A stretch of DNA of 23,075 nucleotides from JBCCGI01 sp039029355 (GCA_039029355.1 JBCCGI010000108.1:1-23075), one strand, 5' to 3'; positions 14,626 to 22,890 are shown, counted from the stretch's first letter. Notes: generated from the sequence alone by a model not told the origin. Translations and numbers: made by a program.

Positions 14626-15624
14626 TCAGGCTCCGTAGCCGCGGTGGAACGTGTAGCGCGTGCGCACCAGGTCCATGTCGAGGTTGAAGGCCACCTTGAT
14701 CATCCCGTAGTTGTCGAGCTGGGTGTCGGCCTCTTTGTAGTCTCCCCGGCTCTGCCAGGTGTGGGCCCGCGACAGCATCTGCCCGACCCGCGTGCGCGGG
14801 TTCTCGACCGCCAGGAGCGCCCGGCCCGACACCAGCACGCCGGAGGCACGCTCCAGCTCGCGGTTCAGCCCGTGCCCCAGGAAGCCCGCGAGGCCGCCGC
14901 CGGCCTCGGCCGCGATCCAGACCTCGTGGTCGGCCGCGTCCTCGCAGTAGCTGGTGATCCAGCGCGCCATCAGCTCGCCGGCGCGGCGCGGCGAGAGCTC
15001 TGTATCGCGGTGGAAGCGGTTCTGCAGGAAGCGCGTCGCCGCCAGCGCGCGCACGGCGTCGAGGTCGCGCGGCTCGTACGGACGCACCTCGCCGTCGAAC
15101 CCGAAGGCCCGTGGGTCGCAGCGGCCGGTGCCGCGCCGCGCGGTGTCGTAGCTGAGGGTGACCAGGGTCTCCATCAGGCGGAAGCCGGCGTCGGTGAGCG
15201 CGTGGTAGGCGGGCAGGTTCTCGGTGTCGGTGCGCACCGACACGTGCCGGTAGCCCTCGCGCGCGATTCGCTGCGGCAGCTCGGCGAGCAGCGCGTCGAA
15301 CACCGTGCGCGGTGCCGGGTGGTCGGCGCGCGCGACGAGGACCGGAATCCCCGCGACCTCCATCCCGAGCATCTCCGAGTCGCTCTCGATGTGCCGTAGA
15401 ACCAGGAGGCCCGCCGGCGTGCCGTCCGCGTGCTCGGCCACCAGCGAGAGCGCGCGCGGTCCGCGCGCCGCCGCCGCGATGGTGCCGCAGAGGTAGGCGA
15501 GTGCGCCCGCCTCGGGAATGCGCGCGACGCGGCGGTAGTCGCCGAAGGGATAGCCGGCGGTCAGCGCGGCGAGCGCGGCTTCGTCGAGGCCCGGGACCTC
15601 GCGCACGACCGGGCGACCCGCCAT
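14626..15624 (-). CDS. WecD-like two-lobed GNAT acyltransferase
   Basis: A 332-residue protein with two GNAT-type lobes. The first (~1-160) has 'SDSEMLGMEV' (81-90), like the D-S-E-x-F/L-G motif I associate with WecD-type (dTDP-fucosamine) acetyltransferases, and ends 'TENLPAYHALTDAGFRLME'. The second (~178-332) begins VRPYEPRDLDAVRALAATRF and ends with 'ADTQLDNYGMIKVAFNLDMD', typical beta4-beta5 GNAT text. Its acyl-CoA loop (LAVENPRTRVGQML, ~271-284) is degenerate relative to the usual R/Q-x-x-G-x-G/A. The likely role is N-acylation of an amino sugar or amine, but the donor may be unusual. The start codon at 15624 lies seven bases after the ketosynthase stop, so the two genes are almost surely one operon. 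The upstream part of the frame overlaps the ketosynthase and is rejected. Confidence 0.8.
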   Translation of the reverse strand: MAGRPVVREVPGLDEAALAALTAGYPFGDYRRVARIPEAGALAYLCGTIAAAARGPRALSLVAEHADGTPAGLLVLRHIESDSEMLGMEVAGIPVLVARADHPAPRTVFDALLAELPQRIAREGYRHVSVRTDTENLPAYHALTDAGFRLMETLVTLSYDTARRGTGRCDPRAFGFDGEVRPYEPRDLDAVRALAATRFLQNRFHRDTELSPRRAGELMARWITSYCEDAADHEVWIAAEAGGGLAGFLGHGLNRELERASGVLVSGRALLAVENPRTRVGQMLSRAHTWQSRGDYKEADTQLDNYGMIKVAFNLDMDLVRTRYTFHRGYGA

Positions 15625-15631
15625 CGCCCCG

Positions 15632-16675
15632 CTAGGCGCGGCGCGCGCGCTCGATCGTCTCGGGGCCAGCCCACACGTAGAGCGTGCTGCCCCAGCCCAT
15701 GCCACCGCCGAGGGCGAGCATCAGGAGCCTGTCGCCGTCCTGCAGGCCGCCGCGCCGCTGGTGCTCGTCGAGGGCGATCGGGACGCTGGCGCTCGAGGTG
15801 TTGCCGGTGTGGTCGATCGACATCACGACCTGCTCGTTCGTGATCCCGGCGTTGCCGAGGCCGTCCTCGACGATGTTCGCGCTGGCGTGGTGGGGGATCA
15901 GCGCGTTGACGTCGGCCGGCGTGTGCCCGGAGCGCGCGAGCACCTCCTCGACGCAGCGCTGGATCGTGCGCACGGCGAAGGGGTAGACCTCGCGGAAGTC
16001 GCTGATGAGGTAGTGCTCGCCGGCTTCGAGCCCGGCGGCGGTCAGCGGCTTGCGCGAGCCCCCCGACGGCACCCGCAGGGCGCGCCCGGCGGCTCCGTCC
16101 GAGCCGGCGTAGAAGGCCCGGAAGCCGTAGCGCTCCTCGACCGGCAGGTCCTCCAGCACGACCGCACCCGCTCCGTCGGCGAAGAGCCCGATCATGCGGA
16201 AGTCGCGCTTGTCGACGATGTGCGTCATCTTCTCGCCGGAGATCACCAGCGCGCGGCGGTAGCCGAGGCTCTCCATCAGCGCGTCGCCGACCATCAGCGC
16301 GTTGAGGAAGCCGGGGCAGGCGTCCTGCAGCTGGTGGAACACGGCGTCGCAGCCGAGGCGTTCCTGGACGACCGAGACCGAGTGCGGCGCGACGTGGTCG
16401 CTGGTCGCCGTCGACATGACGATCACGTCGATGTCGGAGGCGCTCAGGCCGGCCGACTCCAGCGCTCGCTCGGCGGCGATGGCGGCCATGTCGCCGGTGC
16501 TCTCGTCGTCGGCGGCCCAGTGCCGCACCTCGACCCCGTAGCGGCCGCGCAGCCACTCGTCGAGCGAGCACCCCGCGCGCTCGGCGTCGAAGTTTTCGAC
16601 GTAGGCGGAGAGCTCCGCGTTGGCGACCTCCCGCGCGGGGAGATAGCTGCCGGTTCCGGTGATGACGCGGGCCAT
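15632..16675 (-). CDS. FabH-like 3-oxoacyl-ACP synthase III family enzyme
   Basis: A 347-residue thiolase-fold ketosynthase of the KAS III family. The catalytic triad is visible: Cys120 in 'QDACPGF', His262 in 'PHHASAN' and Asn292 in 'DHTGNTSSAS'. The C-terminal GGGMGWGSTLY segment is the usual glycine-rich strand. FabH starts fatty acid synthesis by condensing acetyl-CoA with malonyl-ACP; paralogs make other beta-ketoacyl products or act as acyltransferases. No other fatty acid genes (acpP, fabD, fabG, plsX) are adjacent, and a GNAT follows, so a specialised role is as likely as the housekeeping one; no gene symbol is given for that reason. The ATG at 16675 (MARVITGTGSYLP) is the standard family start; the frame extends to 16957 in the divergent intergenic region and is not used. 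No Shine-Dalgarno is seen. Confidence 0.9.
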   Translation of the reverse strand: MARVITGTGSYLPAREVANAELSAYVENFDAERAGCSLDEWLRGRYGVEVRHWAADDESTGDMAAIAAERALESAGLSASDIDVIVMSTATSDHVAPHSVSVVQERLGCDAVFHQLQDACPGFLNALMVGDALMESLGYRRALVISGEKMTHIVDKRDFRMIGLFADGAGAVVLEDLPVEERYGFRAFYAGSDGAAGRALRVPSGGSRKPLTAAGLEAGEHYLISDFREVYPFAVRTIQRCVEEVLARSGHTPADVNALIPHHASANIVEDGLGNAGITNEQVVMSIDHTGNTSSASVPIALDEHQRRGGLQDGDRLLMLALGGGMGWGSTLYVWAGPETIERARRA

Positions 16676-16767
16676 GAGGCGGTGATTGGGGGGGCTGTGG
16701 TGGCGTGACTGCCGCGGTCCGGGCAGCCGAGGGAATCCTACCCCCCTGGGGCCGTCCCGGCCCAAGG

Positions 16768-16802
16768 GCGCCGCCGGGAAACCCTTTCGGGCCGGCGGGC
16801 GC
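16768..16802. promoter_or_regulatory. Strong bulged hairpin in the divergent gap
   Basis: GCGCCGCCGG (16768-16777) pairs with CCGGCGGGCGC (16792-16802), leaving one G bulged. It lies midway between the divergent ketosynthase and anti-sigma-like genes, 66 bases or more from either start. It could be a leader structure or an operator; no function can be assigned. Confidence 0.35.
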
Positions 16803-16843
16803 TCGAACTCAAGGCGAGCCCGGATCTGGACGATGCAGCGGAC

Positions 16844-16861
16844 CGGAGCCCTCGGGCTCCG
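16844..16861 (+). promoter_or_regulatory. Tetraloop hairpin before the anti-sigma-like gene
   Basis: CGGAGCC (16844-16850) and GGCTCCG (16855-16861) form a perfect 7-bp stem around CTCG, ending 16 bases before the chosen ATG at 16878. If translation instead began at the ATG at 16833, this would lie inside the coding region. Confidence 0.35.
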
Positions 16862-16877
16862 CCTCCCGAACCGAGCG

Positions 16878-17675
16878 ATGAGCCAATCGAAGAATCCAGC
16901 TCGCCCCGGCGACGACGCGGTCTGCGCCGAGGTGCGCAAGCGGATCGCCACGCTCATGCACGACAGCCGCGCCTCGAAGCAGGCGCGCGAGCTGCGGGCC
17001 CACGTCGCGCGCTGCCCGTCCTGCGCCGAGGCCTACCGCGGCGCGATGGCCCAGGCGGCGCGGGTCGGGCACGACGTGCGCACCGAGCGCACCGAGCGCG
17101 AGCGGGTCCGCCGCCACACCGAGCTCAAGCGCCTGTCGCGCGGCGCGGGGCGGAGCACGCCGCGCTCGCGCCTCTGGCTGCAGACCTTCCTGGTCTCCGC
17201 GGGGCTCTTTTTCCTGCTCACGCGGCTCCCGCTGATCGGCGGGGGCGGCGCGCTCGCGCTGGTGCGGGCCGAGGGCACCGCCCAGGCCTCCGGCGAGCGC
17301 GTCACCAACGCCGGCCTGCCGATCGAGCTGGGCCGCGGCGACGCCTGCAACACCGGCGCGGCCTCGCTGGCCGAGCTGGAGTCCGGCGCGACCCGGCTGG
17401 TGCTGGGCGCCAGCACCGCCGTCCTGATCGAGGAGGCGTCGGGCGAGCCCGGGCCGCGCGTGCGGCTCCTGGCCGGCGACCTCGACGTGAGCGGCGAGGG
17501 TGTCGTCACCACCCAGTACGGCGTGGTGCGGATCGGCGACGGGCGGACGTCGCTGGAGCTCGACGCCGAGGGCCTGCGGGTGAGCTGCGCCGAGGGCCAG
17601 GCCGAGGTCACAGGCCCCCTGGGCGTCCACTCGCTGAGCGCCGGCGACTCGGCCGACGTCGGGGTGGGCGGGTAG
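16878..17675 (+). CDS. Anti-sigma-like membrane protein with zf-HC2 and FecR-like domains
   Basis: A 265-residue single-pass membrane protein. The cytoplasmic N-terminus has the H-x3-C-x2-C zinc motif of zinc-binding anti-sigma factors (His42, Cys46, Cys49). A basic stretch precedes the membrane helix (~99-121, LWLQTFLVSAGLFFLL). Outside lies a FecR-like beta domain (~128-260) with G-rich repeats such as 'AELESGATRLVLGASTAVLI'. Proteins like this hold an ECF sigma factor until a periplasmic signal arrives, but no sigma gene is next to it, so the partner is elsewhere or the protein does something else. The start is uncertain: ATG 16833 would add 15 residues; ATG 16878 is chosen because the text after it looks like this family. 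No clear Shine-Dalgarno. The gap to the next gene (54 bases) holds a CCGGGC/GCCCGG hairpin at 17684-17712. Confidence 0.8.
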   Translation: MSQSKNPARPGDDAVCAEVRKRIATLMHDSRASKQARELRAHVARCPSCAEAYRGAMAQAARVGHDVRTERTERERVRRHTELKRLSRGAGRSTPRSRLWLQTFLVSAGLFFLLTRLPLIGGGGALALVRAEGTAQASGERVTNAGLPIELGRGDACNTGAASLAELESGATRLVLGASTAVLIEEASGEPGPRVRLLAGDLDVSGEGVVTTQYGVVRIGDGRTSLELDAEGLRVSCAEGQAEVTGPLGVHSLSAGDSADVGVGG

Positions 17676-17729
17676 CCTCCGGGCCGGGCTTGCGCCGTCC
17701 ACGGGCGCCCGGCGACGATCTCCAGACCG

Positions 17730-18677
17730 ATGCCTCCGTCCCCTGAAGCAACCGCGCCCGAGCTGTCGGTCGTCGTCCCGGTCTACCGCAACGAGGACAC
17801 CCTGCGCGAGCTGCTCGACCGCCTCGAGGCCGCGCTCGCCGGCGAGTCGTTCGAGCTGGTCCTGGTCGTCGACGGCTCGCCGGACCGCAGCCTGGAGCTC
17901 CTGCGCGAGGAGCTGAAGCGCCGCCCGGCGCTGGTCGTGGTCGCGCTGACGCGCAACTTCGGGCAGCACGCCGCCCTGTGCGCGGGCTTCCTCCAGGCGC
18001 GTGGGCGGGTGGCGCTGATCCTCGACGCCGACCTCCAGCAGCGGCCCGAGGATCTGCCGCGCTTCGTCGCGCGCTGGCGCGAGGGCTACGACTTCGTCAG
18101 CGGGCGTCGCATCGTCCGCCGCGACCCCTGGGTGCGGCGCTTCGCGTCCTTCTGGCTCAACCTGATCGCGCGCTGGCGCACCGGCGTGAAGCTCGCCGAC
18201 TGGGGCTGCCCGATCGCGGCCGTCGACCGCGAGATCCTGGACCGGATCCCGGCCGAGGGCGAGAAGCGGCGCTTCCTGAAGCCGCTGGTGGCGCAGCTGT
18301 CGCGCCGCTGGGTCGAGGTGGAGGTCGAGGGCGACGGACGCGACGGCGAGAGCTCGTACTCCTTCCTTGCCCTGGTCGGGGTGGCGCTCGACTTCGTCGT
18401 CTCGTTCGCGAACCGCCCCTTCCTCAAGCTGGCGGGGCTCGGCTTCCTGGGGCTCGCGGGCTCGGTCGCCGCGGGGCTCGTCTACCTCGGCCTGCGGCTC
18501 GGCGGGGCGATCGAGCCGATCCCCGCGGTCCAGGTCACGGTCGTCCTGGGAGCGCTGCTCGGCGTCCAGATCCTGGTCCTCGGCGCGCTGGGCGAATTCA
18601 CACACCGCATCTATCGGCTCGTCCAGGGGAGCCCCTTCTTCGAGGTGCAGGCGACCCACGCGCACGGCGAGGGGTAG
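17730..18677 (+). CDS. GT2 polyprenyl-phosphate glycosyltransferase
   Basis: A 315-residue family 2 glycosyltransferase of the DPM1/ArnC/GtrB type. 'LSVVVPVYRNEDTLRELL' (12-29) opens the GT-A fold, VDGSPD has its Asp at 48, and the metal-binding DAD (99-101) lies in 'LILDADLQQRPED'. 'GESSYSF' near 207-212 is the usual motif before the membrane part. Two C-terminal membrane helices (~231-255 and ~266-288) anchor it in the inner membrane. These enzymes move a sugar from a nucleotide donor to undecaprenyl phosphate or a related lipid carrier; here the next gene encodes a membrane transferase that could use the product. The sugar is unknown. The start is the ATG at 17730. Confidence 0.9.
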   Translation: MPPSPEATAPELSVVVPVYRNEDTLRELLDRLEAALAGESFELVLVVDGSPDRSLELLREELKRRPALVVVALTRNFGQHAALCAGFLQARGRVALILDADLQQRPEDLPRFVARWREGYDFVSGRRIVRRDPWVRRFASFWLNLIARWRTGVKLADWGCPIAAVDREILDRIPAEGEKRRFLKPLVAQLSRRWVEVEVEGDGRDGESSYSFLALVGVALDFVVSFANRPFLKLAGLGFLGLAGSVAAGLVYLGLRLGGAIEPIPAVQVTVVLGALLGVQILVLGALGEFTHRIYRLVQGSPFFEVQATHAHGEG

Positions 18678-18782
18678 CCCGCCTTTCTCACGGGTCTCGT
18701 GACGAATGCGGGCCAGCGCCGCAAAGCGTCCCCAGGCCTTGGACGGAAGGCACGCCGTTGGGACACTGGCCGCGCGTTGGCG

Positions 18783-21083
18783 ATGCAGGATCCCTTTTTC
18801 GCGCAGCCCGAACGGGTGCGCCCCGAGCCGCGGGCGGCGACCGCGCGCGAGCTCGTGCTCGTCGCCCTGGTGGCGTTCCTGGCGGCGCTGCCGTTCCTCG
18901 ACAAGGCGGTCGGCCAGGACGACTGGGCCTACCTGACCCTCGGCGAGCTGGTGGCCGACGGCGCGGCCGGCGGCGGGGGCGGAATCGCGGGGCTGCTGGA
19001 GCGCGAGACCCTCTACCAGGGCCGCCCGATCACGGTCGGCCAGGGCATCTACCACGGACCGGTGTGGCCCGGGCTGCTCGCGGCCTGCCGCGTCTTCGGA
19101 GCGGAGCGCGCGGTGCCGCTGTCGCGTCTGCTCGCGGCGTTCTTTCTCGCCCTGCTCGCGGCGGCGGTCGCGGGGCTCGCGGCGCGGCTCGGCGCACCGC
19201 CGGTTCCGACCGGGCTCGCCGCGGCGCTCGCGCCGGGGCCGCTGATGCTCGCGGGCACCGCGATGACCGACCTGCCGATGGTGGCGCTCTTCGCCGCGTC
19301 GCTCGCCGTGGCGGCGAGCGGCATGGAGCGCGGCTCGCTGCCGCGCCTCGCGCTCGCGGGCGCGCTCGGGCTCGCCTGCGCGCTGACGCGCTACTACGGC
19401 GCGGCGGTGGTGCCGATGCTGCTCGTGCAGCCGCTCCTCTTCGGCCGTCTGCGGATCACGAGCTTCCTGCCCGCGTTCGTCGCCGCGGCGGGCTTTGGCG
19501 GCTGGGTCGCGCTGTCGTCGTCGCTCTTCGGCCAGGCCGACCCCGCGCGCGGCGTGGCGGCGCTCGACGAGATCGCCGGCATCGATCACCGGAGCACGCT
19601 CTTGGCGGCCGTGTGCGGGCTGGGCGGGATGGCGAGCGGTTGGCTGCTCGGCGCGCTCTTCGCGCCGCGCCGGCTGGCGAAGGCGGTGCTGGGCGACCCG
19701 CTGGTGCTGGTCCTCGTCCTCGGCGGGCTGAGCGTCGGCGCCTGGCTCGCGATCGAGGCCGCCGCGCTGCACGGCTTCGCCCCCGCGGGTCTGAACGGCG
19801 CGCTGCAGGCGCTCTTCCTCGGCTTCGGCTCGGTGCTGCTCGCGGGCGCGCTGCTGCCGCTCCTCGACGCGAGCGCCTGGCGCGGCGGCGGGCTGGCCGC
19901 GTGGCGCGCGCGGCGCGGCGGCGATGCGTGGCTGGCGCTCTGGATGGCGGGCTTCGTGGTCGCGGCGACGCTGTTCGTGCCGTTCGGTGCCACGCGCTAC
20001 GTCCTCCCCGCGCTGCCGGCGGCGGTGCTGCTGGCCGCGCTCTTCTGCGTGCGGCGCCTGGGCGCGGGCGCCGCGACGGCGGCGCTGGCGGCGAGCGCCG
20101 CGCTCGGCCTGGCGTGCGCCATCGCCGACGAGAACGCCGCCGGCGTGTACGCGCGCTACAGCGAGAAGATCGGCCAGCGCCGCGCGCCGGGCGGACCGTG
20201 GAGCCAGACCGGGCTCTGGGTGTGGGGCGAGCTCGGCTTCCGCTGGTACCTCGAGCGCGACGCCGACGCGCGCGTGCTCCCCTCGGACTCGAACGAGCCG
20301 GTGGCCGGCGACCGCATCCTGCACTCTTCGATCTGCACCGCGAGCACCGACGACGGACGCTCGGGCACCTATCCGCTGTCGCGGACGCTGCTGCCGCGCA
20401 TGTACGCCGAGGACCACGAGGTCTGGCGCGACGGCTGGCCGCTGCGCGTGCACAACCCGCGCTCAGGAGCCGGCTTCTACCACTCGAGCGCCGGCATCCT
20501 GCCGTTCGCGCTGAGCACCGCCGACCACGACGAGTTCCTCACCTGGCTCGTCAAGGACCCGAGCCCGCTGCTGGAGAGCTTCCGCTTCGCAAAGGTGGAG
20601 ACGCTCGAAGAGCCGCGCCTGCCCGGTGGCAACGTGCGCGTCGAGCGCTTCTTCGTGCGGCCCGACCTGCCGACCTTCCCGGCGGTCAAGTTCCACTTCC
20701 CCGGGCGCGTCACCTGGCGCGGCGTCGCGGTGCCGGCCGACCGGCCGTGGCTCACGCTGCACGTAGGCGAGCACTACCGGCTGGTGCGCGAGGCGCTCGA
20801 CGGCCCCGGGTCGATCGTGCGCGTCGTGGTGGGGGGCGAGGTGCTGGCCGAGCTCGCCATCGACTCGCGCCGGCGCGAGGAGGATCGCGTTTGGTTCCGG
20901 CTCTCGCTCGACGTGTCGCGCTGGGCGGGATCCGAGACCACGGTGGTCTTCGAGGTCGAGGCCCAGGAGGAGCACGCGCCGCCGGCGGGCCGCCCGCCGG
21001 TGACGATCGTGGGGTTCGCGGATCCGCGCTTTTCGGCCGAGCCGCTGCCGAAGGAGGAGGAGCTGGATGGGGATGGCGGCTAG
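18783..21083 (+). CDS. PMT/ArnT-like membrane glycosyltransferase with C-terminal soluble domain
   Basis: A 766-residue polytopic protein. A first helix (~24-40) is followed by the acidic loop 'GQDDWAYLTLGE' (Asp46, Asp47), the position of the catalytic acid in GT-C enzymes. Many helices follow to ~440, including 'FGATRYVLPALPAAVLLAAL' (401-420), very like PMT/ArnT members (RYxLPxLP). Residues ~450-766 are soluble and probably periplasmic; the end (~640-766) looks like a beta-sandwich. Such enzymes take a sugar from a polyprenyl-phosphate carrier and attach it to a lipid or protein, fitting the GT2 upstream. The start is uncertain: GTG 18699 would add 28 basic residues that do not look coding, so ATG 18783 is chosen; neither has a Shine-Dalgarno. 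The stop overlaps the next gene by 17 bases. Confidence 0.82.
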   Translation: MQDPFFAQPERVRPEPRAATARELVLVALVAFLAALPFLDKAVGQDDWAYLTLGELVADGAAGGGGGIAGLLERETLYQGRPITVGQGIYHGPVWPGLLAACRVFGAERAVPLSRLLAAFFLALLAAAVAGLAARLGAPPVPTGLAAALAPGPLMLAGTAMTDLPMVALFAASLAVAASGMERGSLPRLALAGALGLACALTRYYGAAVVPMLLVQPLLFGRLRITSFLPAFVAAAGFGGWVALSSSLFGQADPARGVAALDEIAGIDHRSTLLAAVCGLGGMASGWLLGALFAPRRLAKAVLGDPLVLVLVLGGLSVGAWLAIEAAALHGFAPAGLNGALQALFLGFGSVLLAGALLPLLDASAWRGGGLAAWRARRGGDAWLALWMAGFVVAATLFVPFGATRYVLPALPAAVLLAALFCVRRLGAGAATAALAASAALGLACAIADENAAGVYARYSEKIGQRRAPGGPWSQTGLWVWGELGFRWYLERDADARVLPSDSNEPVAGDRILHSSICTASTDDGRSGTYPLSRTLLPRMYAEDHEVWRDGWPLRVHNPRSGAGFYHSSAGILPFALSTADHDEFLTWLVKDPSPLLESFRFAKVETLEEPRLPGGNVRVERFFVRPDLPTFPAVKFHFPGRVTWRGVAVPADRPWLTLHVGEHYRLVREALDGPGSIVRVVVGGEVLAELAIDSRRREEDRVWFRLSLDVSRWAGSETTVVFEVEAQEEHAPPAGRPPVTIVGFADPRFSAEPLPKEEELDGDGG

Positions 21084-21987
21084 CGCTTCGCGCGATTCAT
21101 CGGGCGCTCCGCGCGATTCATCGGGCGCTCCGCGCCAGCGCCCGCGGCGCTTCGGTCCCGGGCGGCGCGGGGCGGTGCGTGCGGTGGAGACCACCCTGCG
21201 GCTGCTCGGCGGGCGCGCCTTCTACCGGCGCGCGTTCCTGGGGCCGGGCCGCTTCGAGGTGCGGCGCGAGCGGGTCGAGGTGCCCGGGCTTGGCGCCGGC
21301 CTGCGCGGCTTTCGGATCGCGCACCTCTCCGACCTCCACGCCGGGTCCTTTCTCGGCCCCGGCGACCTGCGGCACGTGGTCGACGCGCTGCACGCCGAGC
21401 GCGTGGACCTCGCGTGCCTGACCGGCGACCTGGTGACGCGGCGCTGGGACGAGGCGCTGTCGCTCGTCCCCGACCTCGCGCGCATCCGCGTCCCCGAAGG
21501 CGTGCTGGGCGTCTTCGGCAACCACGACTACCACGGCCGGCGCGAGGGCTCGATCGCGGCGCTCTTCGCCGCCGCGGGCGTGCGCATGCTGCGCAACCAA
21601 TGCCACCGCGTGGAGACGTCGGACGGCGCGCTCGCCGTGGTCGGCCTCGAGGACCTGGAGGAGGGCAAGGTGATCGACGTCGAGGGCGCGCGCCGCGGCG
21701 TGCGGGAGGGTGACGTCGAGCTCGTGCTCTGCCACAACCCCGCCGGCGCGCCGCACCTGGCGCGCACCGGCTGCGCGGCGGTGCTGTCCGGGCACACCCA
21801 CGGGCACCAGATCGACCTGCCGCTCGTGCGCCGCGCCGGCCCGCCGCACCCGGGCGACCGCGTGCAGCACGGCCCGACGGCGTGCATCACGAGCCGCGGC
21901 CTCGGCGTGGTCGGACTGCCGCTGCGGCTGCGCGCCAACCCCGAGCTGGTCGTGGTCGAGCTGGTCGCGGCCGAGGAGCCGCGCTGA
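21067..21987 (+). CDS. Calcineurin-like metallophosphoesterase, YkuE/LpxG-like
   Basis: A 306-residue metal-dependent phosphoesterase. All family motifs are present: DLH (Asp89, His91), GD (120-121), GNHD (151-154), H223 in 'LCHNP', and GHTHGH (242-247). The sequence before the first motif (LRGFRIAHLSDLHAG) matches the YkuE/YaeI branch, which includes LpxG-type UDP-diacylglucosamine pyrophosphatases; lipid or nucleotide-sugar phosphoesters are therefore plausible substrates, but this is inference. A strong Shine-Dalgarno (AGGAGGAGG, 21052-21060) precedes the ATG at 21067, which overlaps the preceding stop. Residues ~9-23 hold a duplicated RDSSGAP from a 21-bp repeat. The stop shares its last base with the next start (TGATG). 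Confidence 0.9.
   Translation: MGMAASASRDSSGAPRDSSGAPRQRPRRFGPGRRGAVRAVETTLRLLGGRAFYRRAFLGPGRFEVRRERVEVPGLGAGLRGFRIAHLSDLHAGSFLGPGDLRHVVDALHAERVDLACLTGDLVTRRWDEALSLVPDLARIRVPEGVLGVFGNHDYHGRREGSIAALFAAAGVRMLRNQCHRVETSDGALAVVGLEDLEEGKVIDVEGARRGVREGDVELVLCHNPAGAPHLARTGCAAVLSGHTHGHQIDLPLVRRAGPPHPGDRVQHGPTACITSRGLGVVGLPLRLRANPELVVVELVAAEEPR
21090..21131 (+). repeat. 21-bp tandem duplication in the metallophosphoesterase gene
   Basis: The 21-base unit beginning gcgcgattcatcgggcg is present twice back to back (21090-21110 and 21111-21131) with no mismatch. It keeps frame and encodes RDSSGAP twice near the N-terminus. It lies just after the overlap with the upstream gene, where a slippage event would do little harm. 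Confidence 0.9.
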
Positions 21988-22883
21988 TGCACGGCGCGCT
22001 GGCGCTGCACCGCGGCACGCTCTTCGTGGGGCGCTGGGAGAAGACCGCCCACGTGCGCGCCTTCGACCTGGACGGTGCGCCGCTGGAGGCGGGCTTCTCG
22101 TTCCGCGACCCCGAGCTCCAGCGCTCGGTCGCCGCCGGCCTGGCGGTCGACGACGACCGCCACCTCTGGGTCGCCGACACGCCGGCGCAGCGCGTGCGGC
22201 TCTTCACGCTCTTCGGGCGCGAGATCGGCGGCCTCGGCGTGGGGGGCGAAGACCTGGCTCCCGAGCTGATCCCCGACCGCGCCGGCGAGGTGCGGCGCCC
22301 CGTGGACGTCGCCGTCGAGGGCGACTCCGACGCGGTGAAGATCGTGGTCGCGTCCGGCGGCGAGCGGCGCCACGCGGTGCAGGTCTTCGGCGGCTCGGGG
22401 CGGCTGGTCGCGTCGCTGCGGCCCGGCGGCGATCCGCGCGGGGTCTTCCGCGGCGTTGCGGGGGTCGGCCTCTCCGGCCGCACCATCGCGGTGGCGGAGG
22501 GCGGGGCGGAGCGCATCCAGGTGTTCCGCGACGGCGACTACCACTTCTCGTTCGCCCCGCCGGACGCGGCGACGGCGCGGCGCTTCGAGCCGACCGCGGT
22601 CGAGCCGCTCGCCGACGGCCGCTTCCTGGTCGCGGGCCGGGGAGCGGGGAGCGGCCTGTGGCTGTTCGGCGCCTCCGGCGGGCTGCTCCTGACCCTGGCC
22701 CGCGGGGGCGAGGACGAGGGCGAGGTGCTCGACCCCAGCGACCTCGCGGTCGAGCAACGGGGCTCGGACCGCAGCTCGCGCGTCGCCGTGATCGACCGCG
22801 ACGGCGAGCGCGTTCAGGTCTTCACCCTGGAGGGCCGGTGTTATGGCGCTTTTCCAGGACTCCCCGGGGCGCAGGGGGTTTGA
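21987..22883 (+). CDS. NHL-like beta-propeller protein
   Basis: A 298-residue protein without signal peptide or membrane helix. It shows about five to six repeats of the NHL form 'GLAVDDDRHLWVADTPAQRV.LF...G' and 'GRTIAVAEGGAERIQVFRDG.Y', consistent with a five- or six-bladed propeller. Such propellers bind proteins, sugars or RNA, or act as lactonases; no catalytic residues can be assigned. The ATG at 21987 overlaps the upstream TGA by one base (TGATG), which supports the start and coupled translation. Its operon with glycosyltransferases and a phosphoesterase suggests a scaffold or regulator of the same envelope process, but that is guesswork. Confidence 0.8.
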   Translation: MHGALALHRGTLFVGRWEKTAHVRAFDLDGAPLEAGFSFRDPELQRSVAAGLAVDDDRHLWVADTPAQRVRLFTLFGREIGGLGVGGEDLAPELIPDRAGEVRRPVDVAVEGDSDAVKIVVASGGERRHAVQVFGGSGRLVASLRPGGDPRGVFRGVAGVGLSGRTIAVAEGGAERIQVFRDGDYHFSFAPPDAATARRFEPTAVEPLADGRFLVAGRGAGSGLWLFGASGGLLLTLARGGEDEGEVLDPSDLAVEQRGSDRSSRVAVIDRDGERVQVFTLEGRCYGAFPGLPGAQGV

Positions 22884-22890
22884 TGGGGGC

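Noticed and set aside
13582..15399. A 605-codon plus-strand open frame
   Set aside because: It is antisense to the alpha/beta hydrolase and GNAT genes, both with clear motifs, and its sequence is low-complexity.
16809..20453. A 1214-codon open frame on the minus strand
   Set aside because: It lies opposite three well-supported genes, is dominated by Arg, Gln, Glu, Ala and Pro, and has no domain. Long antisense frames are expected at this GC.
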